From NCBI GenBank assembly GCA_029263555.1, contig JAJUFW010000202.1, forward strand, positions 1-6,050: a DNA stretch of 6,050 nucleotides, given 5' to 3'. This stretch comes from Alphaproteobacteria bacterium (GTDB lineage: Bacteria; Pseudomonadota; Alphaproteobacteria; DSM-16000; Inquilinaceae). This document shows positions 1 through 5,776 of the stretch, one piece after another. How positions within the stretch are numbered: position 1 is the stretch's first letter; every line of letters begins with the position of its first letter. The notes beneath the pieces are model-generated. The model made no database searches and was not told the DNA's origin. It saw only the letters and a list, made by a program, of their open reading frames with translations. The position numbers and the translations under genes were made by a program.

Positions 1-529
1 CGAGATCGACGCGGTTCTGGTCGAGCTGGATGATCTGGGGTTCGACCGTGGCGGCGAAACGTCCGCTGCGGCGATAGACCTCCAGGATTCGGGCCACGTC
101 GTTCTGGACCCGAGTGCGCGTGAAAACGACCCGCGGCCGCAGTTGGACCTCGGCCTCCAGGACGTCGTCGGAAATGCGCCTGTTACCCTCGAAGGCGATC
201 CGGTTGATGATCGGGTTCTCGACGACGGAAACGACCAGGACCGAGCCGTCCCGCCGCATGACCACGTCAGCGAACAGGCCTGTGGCGAACAGGCTGGTGA
301 GCGAGTCGTCGAGCGCCGCCTGACTGAAGGGATCGCCCGGACGGACGGTCATGTAGGACCGGACGGTGGCCGGCTCGATGCGCTGGGTCCCCTCGACCCG
401 AATGTCCTGAATGACGTCGCCGGCTACGACGCTCTGCGCGAGAGCCGAAGACGACACATGTCCCATCCCGAGTGTCGCGGCGCCCACAACCGCGCAAACT
501 CGTGCCGTGCGACGAAACAGATATCCCAA
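1..529 (-). CDS. bamA: Outer membrane protein assembly factor BamA, N-terminal part (runs off the window)
   Basis: BamA is the central Omp85-family protein of the outer-membrane beta-barrel assembly machine; its periplasmic POTRA domains receive unfolded porins. I translated 176 residues here. Residues 1-31 look like a signal peptide: Arg6-Arg7, a hydrophobic run from about 11 to 25, and an ALA cleavage site before Gln32. POTRA1 spans about 40-106 (DIRVEGTQRI, then GLFADV and VVENP). POTRA2 starts at about 107 (RIAFEGNRRI) and continues past 160 (YRRSGRFAA). The rest of the POTRA domains and the barrel lie beyond position 1. An in-frame TGA at 547-545 limits the start. The first possible start codons are TTG at 541 and TTG at 529. 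I prefer 529 because GGGGGAG precedes it, though only 3 nt away. ATG at 466 would cut through the signal peptide. The gene follows rseP by about 30 nt, as in many Proteobacteria. Identity is near certain; the start is uncertain. Confidence 0.93.
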   Translation of the reverse strand, partial: MGYLFRRTARVCAVVGAATLGMGHVSSSALAQSVVAGDVIQDIRVEGTQRIEPATVRSYMTVRPGDPFSQAALDDSLTSLFATGLFADVVMRRDGSVLVVSVVENPIINRIAFEGNRRISDDVLEAEVQLRPRVVFTRTRVQNDVARILEVYRRSGRFAATVEPQIIQLDQNRVDL

Positions 530-532
530 GAG

Positions 533-539
533 CTCCCCC
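533..539 (-). promoter_or_regulatory. Possible ribosome binding site of bamA
   Basis: GGGGGAG on the minus strand lies between the two candidate TTG starts, 3 nt before the one at 529. The match is good but the spacing is shorter than usual, so its use is uncertain. Confidence 0.4.
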
Positions 540-559
540 AAGTCTCAGAGGCCCGATCT

Positions 560-1675
560 TCAGGAGATCAGGTCCTTCAGGAACGCTACCACCCGTAGCT
601 GAACCAGATCGTTCCAGGTCGCGAAAATCATCAGCATCAACACGAGCGCAAGCCCGATGCGAAAACCGTATTCCTGAGCGCGTTCGCCCAGCGGCCGCCC
701 CCGCAATGCTTCGAAGGCATAAAACAACAGATGGCCGCCGTCCAGCATGGGGATCGGGAAAAGGTTGATGAGCCCGAGATTGATGGAAAGAATGGCCGTG
801 AACCAGATCAGCGCGGGCACGCTGACCTGGGCCACGTCGCCCGCCATCTGCGCGATTCTCAGCGGCCCGCCCAGCTCTTCGGTGCCGCGGTCCCCGGTCA
901 CCATCTCCCCGACGGAAACGAGGGTCATCCATGTGAGCCGAGCCGTCTCCTCGGCGCTCTTGATCACCGATTCGACAAGCCCGTAGGGGCCAGTCTCGGC
1001 CCTCAATCCCAGTCGATAGCTTTCGACCGGGCGGCCATCGGCCGTCTCGAGCGTGACCGGATCGGCGCTCGCCTCGAGGGAAAGTTCCTGCCCCGCCCTT
1101 TCGACGGTGAACGCCAGCGGCTCGCCGCCGCTTCCGTGAACGAGGAACGACAGCTCGGCGAATCTGTCGATCCGCCGCCCGTCGACCGAAACGATCCGGT
1201 CCCCCGCCTCGAAGCCCGCCCGCTCCGCGGCGCTCGCCGGCTCGACCGCGCCGACCACCGCCGGCGGGAACGGATGCCCTTCGAACAGGAACAGGCCCGC
1301 CATGACCAGCACGGCGAAAAGGAAATTCGCAATCGGCCCGGCGGCGACCACGGCCGCCCGCTGCCCCACCCGCTTGTGATGGAACGAAACCTCGCGTTCC
1401 GCGGGGGACATGGACGTGACGCCCGCGCCGGGGACCGACGCCTCGTTGGCGTCGCCGAACATCTTGACGTAGCCGCCAAGGGGCACCGCGCTGATTTTCC
1501 AACGCGTCTGGGCATGATCGGTGAAGCCGAACAACTCGGGCCCGAAGCCGATCGAGAACACCTCGACCCGCACCCCGTTGCGGCGGGCGACCCAGTAATG
1601 CCCGAACTCGTGAACGAAGACGAGGACGGTCAGTACAACCAGGAATACCGCGATGTAGAAGAGGAAGCCGACCAT
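560..1675 (-). CDS. rseP: RIP zinc metalloprotease RseP (site-2 protease)
   Basis: This inner-membrane intramembrane protease cuts transmembrane segments of anti-sigma factors or other substrates after a first periplasmic cut. From the ATG at 1675 it has 371 residues. The zinc site HEFGH is at 22-26 in the first membrane helix, the same place as in E. coli RseP. The GGYVKM strand follows at 67-72. One PDZ domain runs from about 138 to 215 with GDRIVSVDG at 158-166. The C-terminal NLFPIP (304-309) and LDGG (311-314, Asp312 the third zinc ligand) lie in another helix, followed by a last hydrophobic segment near 340-353. E. coli RseP is about 450 residues with two PDZ domains; here I see only one. 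An in-frame GTG at 1684 would add three residues, but GGGTGA at 1686-1681 lies 5 nt before the ATG and fits it better as ribosome binding site. It sits 31 nt after dxr and about 30 nt before bamA. Confidence 0.96.
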   Translation of the reverse strand: MVGFLFYIAVFLVVLTVLVFVHEFGHYWVARRNGVRVEVFSIGFGPELFGFTDHAQTRWKISAVPLGGYVKMFGDANEASVPGAGVTSMSPAEREVSFHHKRVGQRAAVVAAGPIANFLFAVLVMAGLFLFEGHPFPPAVVGAVEPASAAERAGFEAGDRIVSVDGRRIDRFAELSFLVHGSGGEPLAFTVERAGQELSLEASADPVTLETADGRPVESYRLGLRAETGPYGLVESVIKSAEETARLTWMTLVSVGEMVTGDRGTEELGGPLRIAQMAGDVAQVSVPALIWFTAILSINLGLINLFPIPMLDGGHLLFYAFEALRGRPLGERAQEYGFRIGLALVLMLMIFATWNDLVQLRVVAFLKDLIS

Positions 1676-1680
1676 TTCAA

Positions 1681-1686
1681 TCACCC
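1681..1686 (-). promoter_or_regulatory. Probable ribosome binding site of rseP
   Basis: GGGTGA on the minus strand, 5 nt before the ATG at 1675. It can pair with the anti-Shine-Dalgarno through GGTGA. It contains the alternative GTG start at 1684, so both starts cannot use it; protein alignment to the E. coli HEFGH position favours the ATG. Confidence 0.45.
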
Positions 1687-1706
1687 GTCCCGTGTCCGGC
1701 CTATTG

Positions 1707-2891
1707 TCACCCTGAATGTGGCATCACCATTGCTCCGGCAACAGCCCTTGCCTCCTCGTCGCTGGCATAGACGTCGTCCAGGCCGGAGAGTTGACGCGGC
1801 GACAGCCGCGACAGCGTCTCCGCGACGACCCGCTCGATGTCCAGGAAACCGATCCGGCCTTCGAGGAACGCGGCGACCGCGACCTCGTTCGCGGCGTTGA
1901 GCGTGGTCGTCGCGTTTCCGCCGGCCCGCAGCGCCTCCCGGGCAAGCCGCAGCGCCGGAAATCGTTCAGGGTCCGGCGGCTCGAATTCAAGGCGGCCGAT
2001 GGCGGCCAGATCCAATCTCGGCGCCGGTGTCGCCATCCGCGCCGGCCAGGCGAGCGCGTAGGCGATCGGGATCTGCATGTCGGGCGTCCCCATCTGGGCG
2101 AGGACGGAGCCGTCCTTATATTCGACCATGCTGTGAACGACCGACTGCGGATGCACCAGGACCGAGATCCTGTCCTCGGGCATGGCGAAGAGATGTGCGG
2201 CCTCGATGATCTCGAGACCCTTGTTCATCATCGTGGCGCTGTCGACCGAAATCTTGGCACCCATCGCCCAGACCGGATGCGCAACCGCCTGGGCTGGCGT
2301 GACCTTGGCCATCGCGGCTCGGTCCATCGTCCGAAACGGGCCGCCCGAGGCGGTGAGGATCAACTTCTCGACCGCATCCGTCCCGTTGATGTCGAGGACC
2401 TGGAAGATGGCATTGTGCTCGCTGTCGACGGGCAAAAGCGTCGCCCCGTGGCGGCTGACCTGCTCCATCATCACCGCCCCGGCCGACACCAGGCATTCCT
2501 TGTTGGCGAAGGCCACGAGCGCGCCCCGCCGTGCGGCCGCCAGTGTCGGCGGCAGGCCGGCGAATCCCATGATTGCAGCCATTACCCAGTCGGACGGACG
2601 TTCGGCCGCCTCGACCAGGGCCTGTCGGCCCGCGGCCACCGCCACACCGCTGCCTTCGAGGCGGGCCTTGAGCTCGCCATAGCATGCCTCGTCCGCCACG
2701 ACGGCGATTTCGGGACGCAGCATCCTGGCCTGCTCGGCCAGAAGAGCGACGTTCCGGTTCGCCGTAAGCGCAACGACATGGAAGCGCTGCGGGTCGCGCG
2801 CGATCAGGTCGACGGTGTTGCGGCCGACCGATCCGGTCGATCCGAAAACAGCGACACGCCGCGGCCCGCTATCGACCGCCTTCACCACCAT
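1707..2891 (-). CDS. dxr: 1-deoxy-D-xylulose 5-phosphate reductoisomerase
   Basis: Dxr (IspC) is a cytoplasmic enzyme that converts 1-deoxy-D-xylulose 5-phosphate to 2-C-methyl-D-erythritol 4-phosphate with NADPH, the first committed step of the MEP isoprenoid pathway and the target of fosmidomycin. The 394-residue product is of normal length. The NADPH-binding GSTGSVG is at 17-23, and NKE at 130-132. The metal ligands correspond to Asp156 and Glu158 (VDSEHN) and Glu227 (MMNKGLE). Substrate-binding SGGPF is at 182-186, HPVW at 205-208 and Asn223-Lys224 follow. All key residues are present. The ATG at 2891 overlaps the cdsA stop region by 10 nt, and GGGAGA at 2906-2901 lies 9 nt upstream of it; two GTG codons directly after the ATG are less likely starts. 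Its product chain supplies the precursors used by UppS, three genes away in the same run. Placement between cdsA and rseP differs from E. coli, where dxr follows frr. Confidence 0.98.
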   Translation of the reverse strand: MVVKAVDSGPRRVAVFGSTGSVGRNTVDLIARDPQRFHVVALTANRNVALLAEQARMLRPEIAVVADEACYGELKARLEGSGVAVAAGRQALVEAAERPSDWVMAAIMGFAGLPPTLAAARRGALVAFANKECLVSAGAVMMEQVSRHGATLLPVDSEHNAIFQVLDINGTDAVEKLILTASGGPFRTMDRAAMAKVTPAQAVAHPVWAMGAKISVDSATMMNKGLEIIEAAHLFAMPEDRISVLVHPQSVVHSMVEYKDGSVLAQMGTPDMQIPIAYALAWPARMATPAPRLDLAAIGRLEFEPPDPERFPALRLAREALRAGGNATTTLNAANEVAVAAFLEGRIGFLDIERVVAETLSRLSPRQLSGLDDVYASDEEARAVAGAMVMPHSG

Positions 2892-3739
2892 CCGACCGTC
2901 TCTCCCAGCGTGCTATGGAACACGGCAAGCACCGGCGCCGCGGCGATCAGCCCGTCGACCCGGTCGAGCATGCCGCCATGTCCCGGGATCAGCCGTCCGC
3001 TGTCCTTCACGCCGAACTTCCGCTTGATCGCGGACTCGAACAGATCCCCCATCTGGGCGACGATGGCCAGCACGCCGGCGAATGCGCCGGCCAGAAGCGG
3101 CATCTCGGCGCCGAACAGCAGGGCGACCAGACCGCCGAAGATCACTGCCCCGACAATCGCCCCGGCGAACCCGGACCATGTCTTGTTGGGGCTAATGCGC
3201 GGCGCCAGCTTGGGCCCACCGATCGTCCGCCCGGCGACGTAGCCGCCGATATCGGTCGACCACACGCTGATGCTGAGCCAGAGCACCAGTTCTACGCCGT
3301 CATCGGGCTGCTGGCGGAGCCAGAGCAGGGCCACCGCGGCGAATCCGACATAGGGAATGCCGAAGGCGATGAGCCGCCGATGACTGTAGCCGTGCGCCGC
3401 CACCGCCATCAGCAGCACCGCGCTGAGCGCGATCAGGACGAAGCTGGCAGGCGCCGGACCGACCAGCACCTCGACGATCAGCGCGGCGATCAGAAAGCCG
3501 TAGGACAGCTCTTTCGCCAGTTCCCGCTCGGCCGGGCCGACCAGCCTGACCCATTCCCGGACGCCCAGAAGCGCCATCAGGAAAATCAGCGCAGCATAGA
3601 CGTAGCCGCCCAGCAGCACCGCCAGCAGGACAAGGGGCCCCAGGATGACCGATGAAATGACCCTGGCGCGCAGGTCGGACCGCTTCTCAGCTCCCGACGG
3701 ACGCGCCGTACCGTCGCTCGCGCCGGTGATATTCGCCAA
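2882..3739 (-). CDS. cdsA: Phosphatidate cytidylyltransferase (CDP-diglyceride synthase)
   Basis: CdsA makes CDP-diacylglycerol from phosphatidic acid and CTP in the inner membrane, the branch point to all bacterial phospholipids. The 285-residue product is of usual length. It has a hydrophilic N-terminus of about 25 residues, then many hydrophobic segments (about 27-58, 80-114, 125-141, 148-160, 190-230). The family signature is complete at 236-262: SAIKRKFGVKDSG followed by LIPGHGGMLDRVD. The upstream SPNKTWSG at 183-190 is also typical. The start is TTG at 3739, 53 nt inside the end of uppS. It is supported by GGAG at 3750-3747 with a 7-nt gap, and no other ATG, GTG or TTG occurs in frame before residue 41, which is already within the first membrane segment. 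The 3' end overlaps dxr by 10 nt. Function is very secure; the TTG start is well supported but unusual. Confidence 0.95.
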   Translation of the reverse strand: MANITGASDGTARPSGAEKRSDLRARVISSVILGPLVLLAVLLGGYVYAALIFLMALLGVREWVRLVGPAERELAKELSYGFLIAALIVEVLVGPAPASFVLIALSAVLLMAVAAHGYSHRRLIAFGIPYVGFAAVALLWLRQQPDDGVELVLWLSISVWSTDIGGYVAGRTIGGPKLAPRISPNKTWSGFAGAIVGAVIFGGLVALLFGAEMPLLAGAFAGVLAIVAQMGDLFESAIKRKFGVKDSGRLIPGHGGMLDRVDGLIAAAPVLAVFHSTLGETVGWW

Positions 3740-4418
3740 TTGCCATCTCCAGATCGGAGCGGGTGAAATCCGGCCAAAGGGTGTCCACGAAAACCAGTTC
3801 CGCGTAGGCCGATTGCCACAGCAGGAAATTGCTGATGCGCTTCTCGCCGCTCGTCCTGATCACTAGGTCGGGATCGGGAAGATCATTGGTGAAAAGGTAT
3901 GACCCGACGGTGGCTTCATCCAGCGTCTCGGGGTCAAGCACGCCTCGCTTCGCGTCCATGGCGATCCGCCTGGCGGCATCGGCGATCTCCTGCCGGCCAC
4001 CATAGCTGAGCGCGATCGTGAGGTGCAGTGCATCGTTGGACCTGGTCGTCTCCTCCGCATGGGCGACCATCTCGGCGATGTCAGGCGCCAGGCGCGCCCG
4101 GTCGCCGATGACCCGCAGCCGCACGTTGTTGCGGTGGAGCTCGGCGACCTCGCTGCGCAGATAGACCCGCAGCAGGCGCATGAGCTCGCCGATCTCCGCC
4201 TGGGGCCGGTTCCAGTTCTCGGTCGAGAAGCTGTAGAGCGTCAGATAGCCGACGCCAAGCTCGCCGGCCGCCTCGACCGTCCTGCGAACGGCCTCGATGC
4301 CGCGCTGGTGGCCGACGGTGCGGGGCAGTCCGCGCCGCGCCGCCCACCGCCCGTTCCCATCCATGATGATGGCCACGTGGGTCGGCGGGGGCGACGGCTG
4401 CTTCAGGATGGTTTCCAT
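3687..4418 (-). CDS. uppS: Isoprenyl transferase, undecaprenyl diphosphate synthase (cis-prenyltransferase)
   Basis: UppS adds isopentenyl units in cis to farnesyl diphosphate to form undecaprenyl diphosphate, precursor of the lipid carrier for peptidoglycan and surface polysaccharide synthesis; the enzyme acts at the inner face of the cytoplasmic membrane. The 243-residue product carries IMDGNGRWA at 18-26 with the catalytic Asp20, GHQRG at 36-40, and LYSFSTENWNRP at 61-72. The C-terminal signature begins near 184 (DLVIRTSGEKRISNFL) with Arg188, Arg194 and Ser196 for isopentenyl diphosphate binding, and Glu207 in AYAELVF. All these residues match the E. coli enzyme with a constant offset of six. 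The ATG at 4418 lies 21 nt after the frr stop, and only a weak AGGA (4435-4432) lies 13 nt upstream, so its translation may depend on ribosomes arriving from frr. The last 53 nt overlap the start of cdsA. Chain length specificity (C55) is inferred from context. Confidence 0.97.
   Translation of the reverse strand: METILKQPSPPPTHVAIIMDGNGRWAARRGLPRTVGHQRGIEAVRRTVEAAGELGVGYLTLYSFSTENWNRPQAEIGELMRLLRVYLRSEVAELHRNNVRLRVIGDRARLAPDIAEMVAHAEETTRSNDALHLTIALSYGGRQEIADAARRIAMDAKRGVLDPETLDEATVGSYLFTNDLPDPDLVIRTSGEKRISNFLLWQSAYAELVFVDTLWPDFTRSDLEMAIGEYHRRERRYGASVGS
3747..3750 (-). promoter_or_regulatory. Ribosome binding site of cdsA, within uppS
   Basis: GGAG on the minus strand, 7 nt before the TTG at 3739. 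It lies within the uppS coding sequence (codons for DLEMA). Good match and spacing support the TTG as the true cdsA start. Confidence 0.6.
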
Positions 4419-4424
4419 GGATCG

Positions 4425-4451
4425 ACGCAGGTCCTGAGATCAGACCTGCAT
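4425..4451 (-). promoter_or_regulatory. Hairpin across the frr stop and the frr-uppS gap
   Basis: In the transcript AUGCAGGUC, the last three sense codons of frr, can pair with GACCUGCGU in the gap before uppS. This gives a nine-pair stem with one G-U pair and a nine-base loop that opens with the UGA stop codon. No U-tract follows, so it does not look like an intrinsic terminator. The weak uppS AGGA lies partly in the loop and partly in the 3' arm. A role in coupling frr and uppS translation is inference. Confidence 0.35.
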
Positions 4452-4997
4452 GATCTCCTTTTCCTTCTGCCCGAGGGCGTCGTCGATCTTCTTGATGTGC
4501 TCGTCCGTCAGCTTCTGGATCTCGTCGGCGTAGACCTTATGCTCGTCCTGACTGATCTCTCCGTCCTTCTCCAGGCGCTTCAGCATGTCCATGCCGTCGC
4601 GCCGGACGTTACGGACGGCGACGCGGGCCTGCTCGGCATATCTGCCGGCGACCTTCTGCAGTTCGCGACGACGCTCTTCGTTCAGCTCGGGGATGGGAAC
4701 ACGGATCAGGTTCCCGTCGGGCTGCGGGTTGAGACCAAGACCGGCCTCGCGGATTGCCTTCTCGACAGCCTTGACCATTCCACGGTCCCAGACCTGAACC
4801 GTCAGCAGTCTCGGTTCGGGAACGCCGACGGTTCCGACCTGGTTGAGCGGCATCTGGGAACCATAGGCCTCGACGGTGATCGGTTCGAGCAGGCTGGTCG
4901 ACGCCCGACCGGTACGCAGCCCAGCGAACTCGGTCTTCAGCACGTTGAGCGCACCGTCCATGCGCTTCGCGATGTCCTTGAGATCGGGCTCCGCCAT
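4440..4997 (-). CDS. frr: Ribosome recycling factor
   Basis: RRF acts with EF-G to split the post-termination ribosome so that its subunits can be used again. The 185 residues equal the length of E. coli RRF. The N-terminal helix contains TGRAS at 29-33. The beta-rich domain II covers about 35-105, with DRGMVKAVEKAI at 71-82 and GLNPQPDGNLIRVPIP at 88-103. The C-terminal helices contain EERR and EQARVAVRNVRRD at 122-134 with the conserved Arg132, and the family-typical ending KEIMQV. The ATG at 4997 starts 3 nt after the pyrH stop, and GAGGAG (5012-5007), inside the pyrH end, lies 9 nt before it. The last three codons form one arm of a hairpin with the gap before uppS. Identity is certain. 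Confidence 0.98.
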   Translation of the reverse strand: MAEPDLKDIAKRMDGALNVLKTEFAGLRTGRASTSLLEPITVEAYGSQMPLNQVGTVGVPEPRLLTVQVWDRGMVKAVEKAIREAGLGLNPQPDGNLIRVPIPELNEERRRELQKVAGRYAEQARVAVRNVRRDGMDMLKRLEKDGEISQDEHKVYADEIQKLTDEHIKKIDDALGQKEKEIMQV

Positions 4998-5000
4998 GAT

Positions 5001-5726
5001 TCAGCGCTCCTCGCTTATAATTGTATACCGGCCGCGCCCCGCAACAACTTCTGCGAACGCGCCGGGGGTGTCGATGGAGAATACCAGGACCGGGATGTTG
5101 TTCTCCCGCGCCAGACTGATCGCGGAATGGTCCATGACCCGGAGATCCTTCGAAAGGACGTCCAGATAGGTCAGGCGTTCATACCGCTTGGCCGTCGAGA
5201 CCTTTTTCGGATCGGCATCATAGACGCCATCCACCTGCTTGCCCATGAGCAGCGCCTCGCAGTCCATCTCCGAGGCCCGTAGGGCGGCGCCGGTATCGGT
5301 GGTGAAGAAGGGATTGCCGGTGCCGGCGGCGAAGATGACCACCCTTCCCTTCTCCATGTGCCGGACGGCGCGCCGCCGGATATAGGGCTCGCACACCGTC
5401 GCCATGGGGATAGCGGACAGAACGCGAGTATGCAGACCTTCCTTCTCGCACGCGCTCTGCAGGGCAAGCGCGTTGATGACGGTGGCCAGCATACCCATGT
5501 AGTCGGCCGTCGCCCGTTCGATCCCCTGAGCGGCGCCGCTGATGCCGCGGAAGATGTTGCCCGCGCCGACGACGAGGCACACCTCTGTCCCCAATGCGTG
5601 GACCTGGGCGATCTCGCTCGCGACCCGGCTGACCATGTCGGGATCGATGCCGTATTCCCGCCCCCCCATCAGCGCCTCGCCCGAAATCTTGAGCAGAACG
5701 CGTCGGTACCGGGGCGCGTCAGGCAT
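5001..5726 (-). CDS. pyrH: Uridylate kinase (UMP kinase)
   Basis: PyrH phosphorylates UMP to UDP with ATP in the cytoplasm, a step needed for all pyrimidine nucleotides; bacterial enzymes are hexamers of the amino acid kinase fold and are inhibited by UTP. I place the start at the ATG at 5726, giving 241 residues, the same as in E. coli. The frame is open to a TTG at 5756, but AGGAGAG (5737-5731) sits just upstream of the ATG and decides for it. Motifs: KISGEAL at 13-19; VGAGNIFRG at 53-61; DYMGMLATVINALAL at 75-89; AGTGNPFFTTDTGAALRA at 134-151; VDGVYDADPK at 165-174. The loop normally read as GGGN is GAGN here (Ala55), which is a variation, not a loss. The gene follows tsf by 50 nt and is separated from frr by 3 nt. 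Confidence 0.98.
   Translation of the reverse strand: MPDAPRYRRVLLKISGEALMGGREYGIDPDMVSRVASEIAQVHALGTEVCLVVGAGNIFRGISGAAQGIERATADYMGMLATVINALALQSACEKEGLHTRVLSAIPMATVCEPYIRRRAVRHMEKGRVVIFAAGTGNPFFTTDTGAALRASEMDCEALLMGKQVDGVYDADPKKVSTAKRYERLTYLDVLSKDLRVMDHSAISLARENNIPVLVFSIDTPGAFAEVVAGRGRYTIISEER
5020..5047 (-). promoter_or_regulatory. Promoter-like sequence at the 3' end of pyrH, ahead of frr
   Basis: TTGTTG (5047-5042) and TACAAT (5025-5020) are separated by 16 nt on the minus strand; the second hexamer matches the TATAAT consensus at five of six places, the first only at TTG. The AT-rich patch stands out in GC-rich coding DNA. A start near 5013 would leave a short leader carrying the frr ribosome binding site. 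It also encodes conserved-looking pyrH C-terminal residues (RYTII), which may be its only cause. Confidence 0.25.
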
Positions 5727-5730
5727 CGAT

Positions 5731-5737
5731 CTCTCCT
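5731..5737 (-). promoter_or_regulatory. Ribosome binding site of pyrH
   Basis: AGGAGAG on the minus strand, with AGGAG ending 6 nt before the ATG at 5726. It is the strongest Shine-Dalgarno match in the window and decides the pyrH start in favour of this ATG over the in-frame TTG at 5756. Confidence 0.85.
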
Positions 5738-5776
5738 TCGTACTGTCCGTGGTCAAGCAGCAAGTTGCACTAACGT

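Noticed and set aside
267..1502. Open frame of 411 codons on the minus strand in another frame of rseP and bamA
   Set aside because: It overlaps two genes identified by strong motifs and has an Arg-Gly-rich composition typical of a shifted frame in GC-rich DNA.
731..1900. Open frame of 389 codons on the plus strand, antisense to rseP and the end of dxr
   Set aside because: Shadow of the real genes; charged, repetitive composition with no recognisable domain.
1716..3242. Open frame of 508 codons on the plus strand, antisense to dxr and the end of cdsA
   Set aside because: The translation is rich in Arg, His, Gly and Asp without any fold or motif, and it runs across two certain minus-strand genes. 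Long antisense open frames are expected in GC-rich coding DNA.
4023..5282. Open frame of 419 codons on the plus strand, antisense to uppS, frr and pyrH
   Set aside because: It crosses three secure genes, and its Leu-Asp-Val-rich pattern is what the reverse complement of their codons gives. No motif or ribosome binding site supports it.
5728..5756. TTGACC (5756-5751) in the tsf-pyrH gap as a -35 box
   Set aside because: No fitting -10 hexamer lies 16-18 nt downstream; that place holds the pyrH ribosome binding site region and start.
5727..5756. TTG at 5756 as the pyrH start
   Set aside because: It has no good ribosome binding site, while the ATG at 5726 has AGGAGAG and yields the usual 241 residues.
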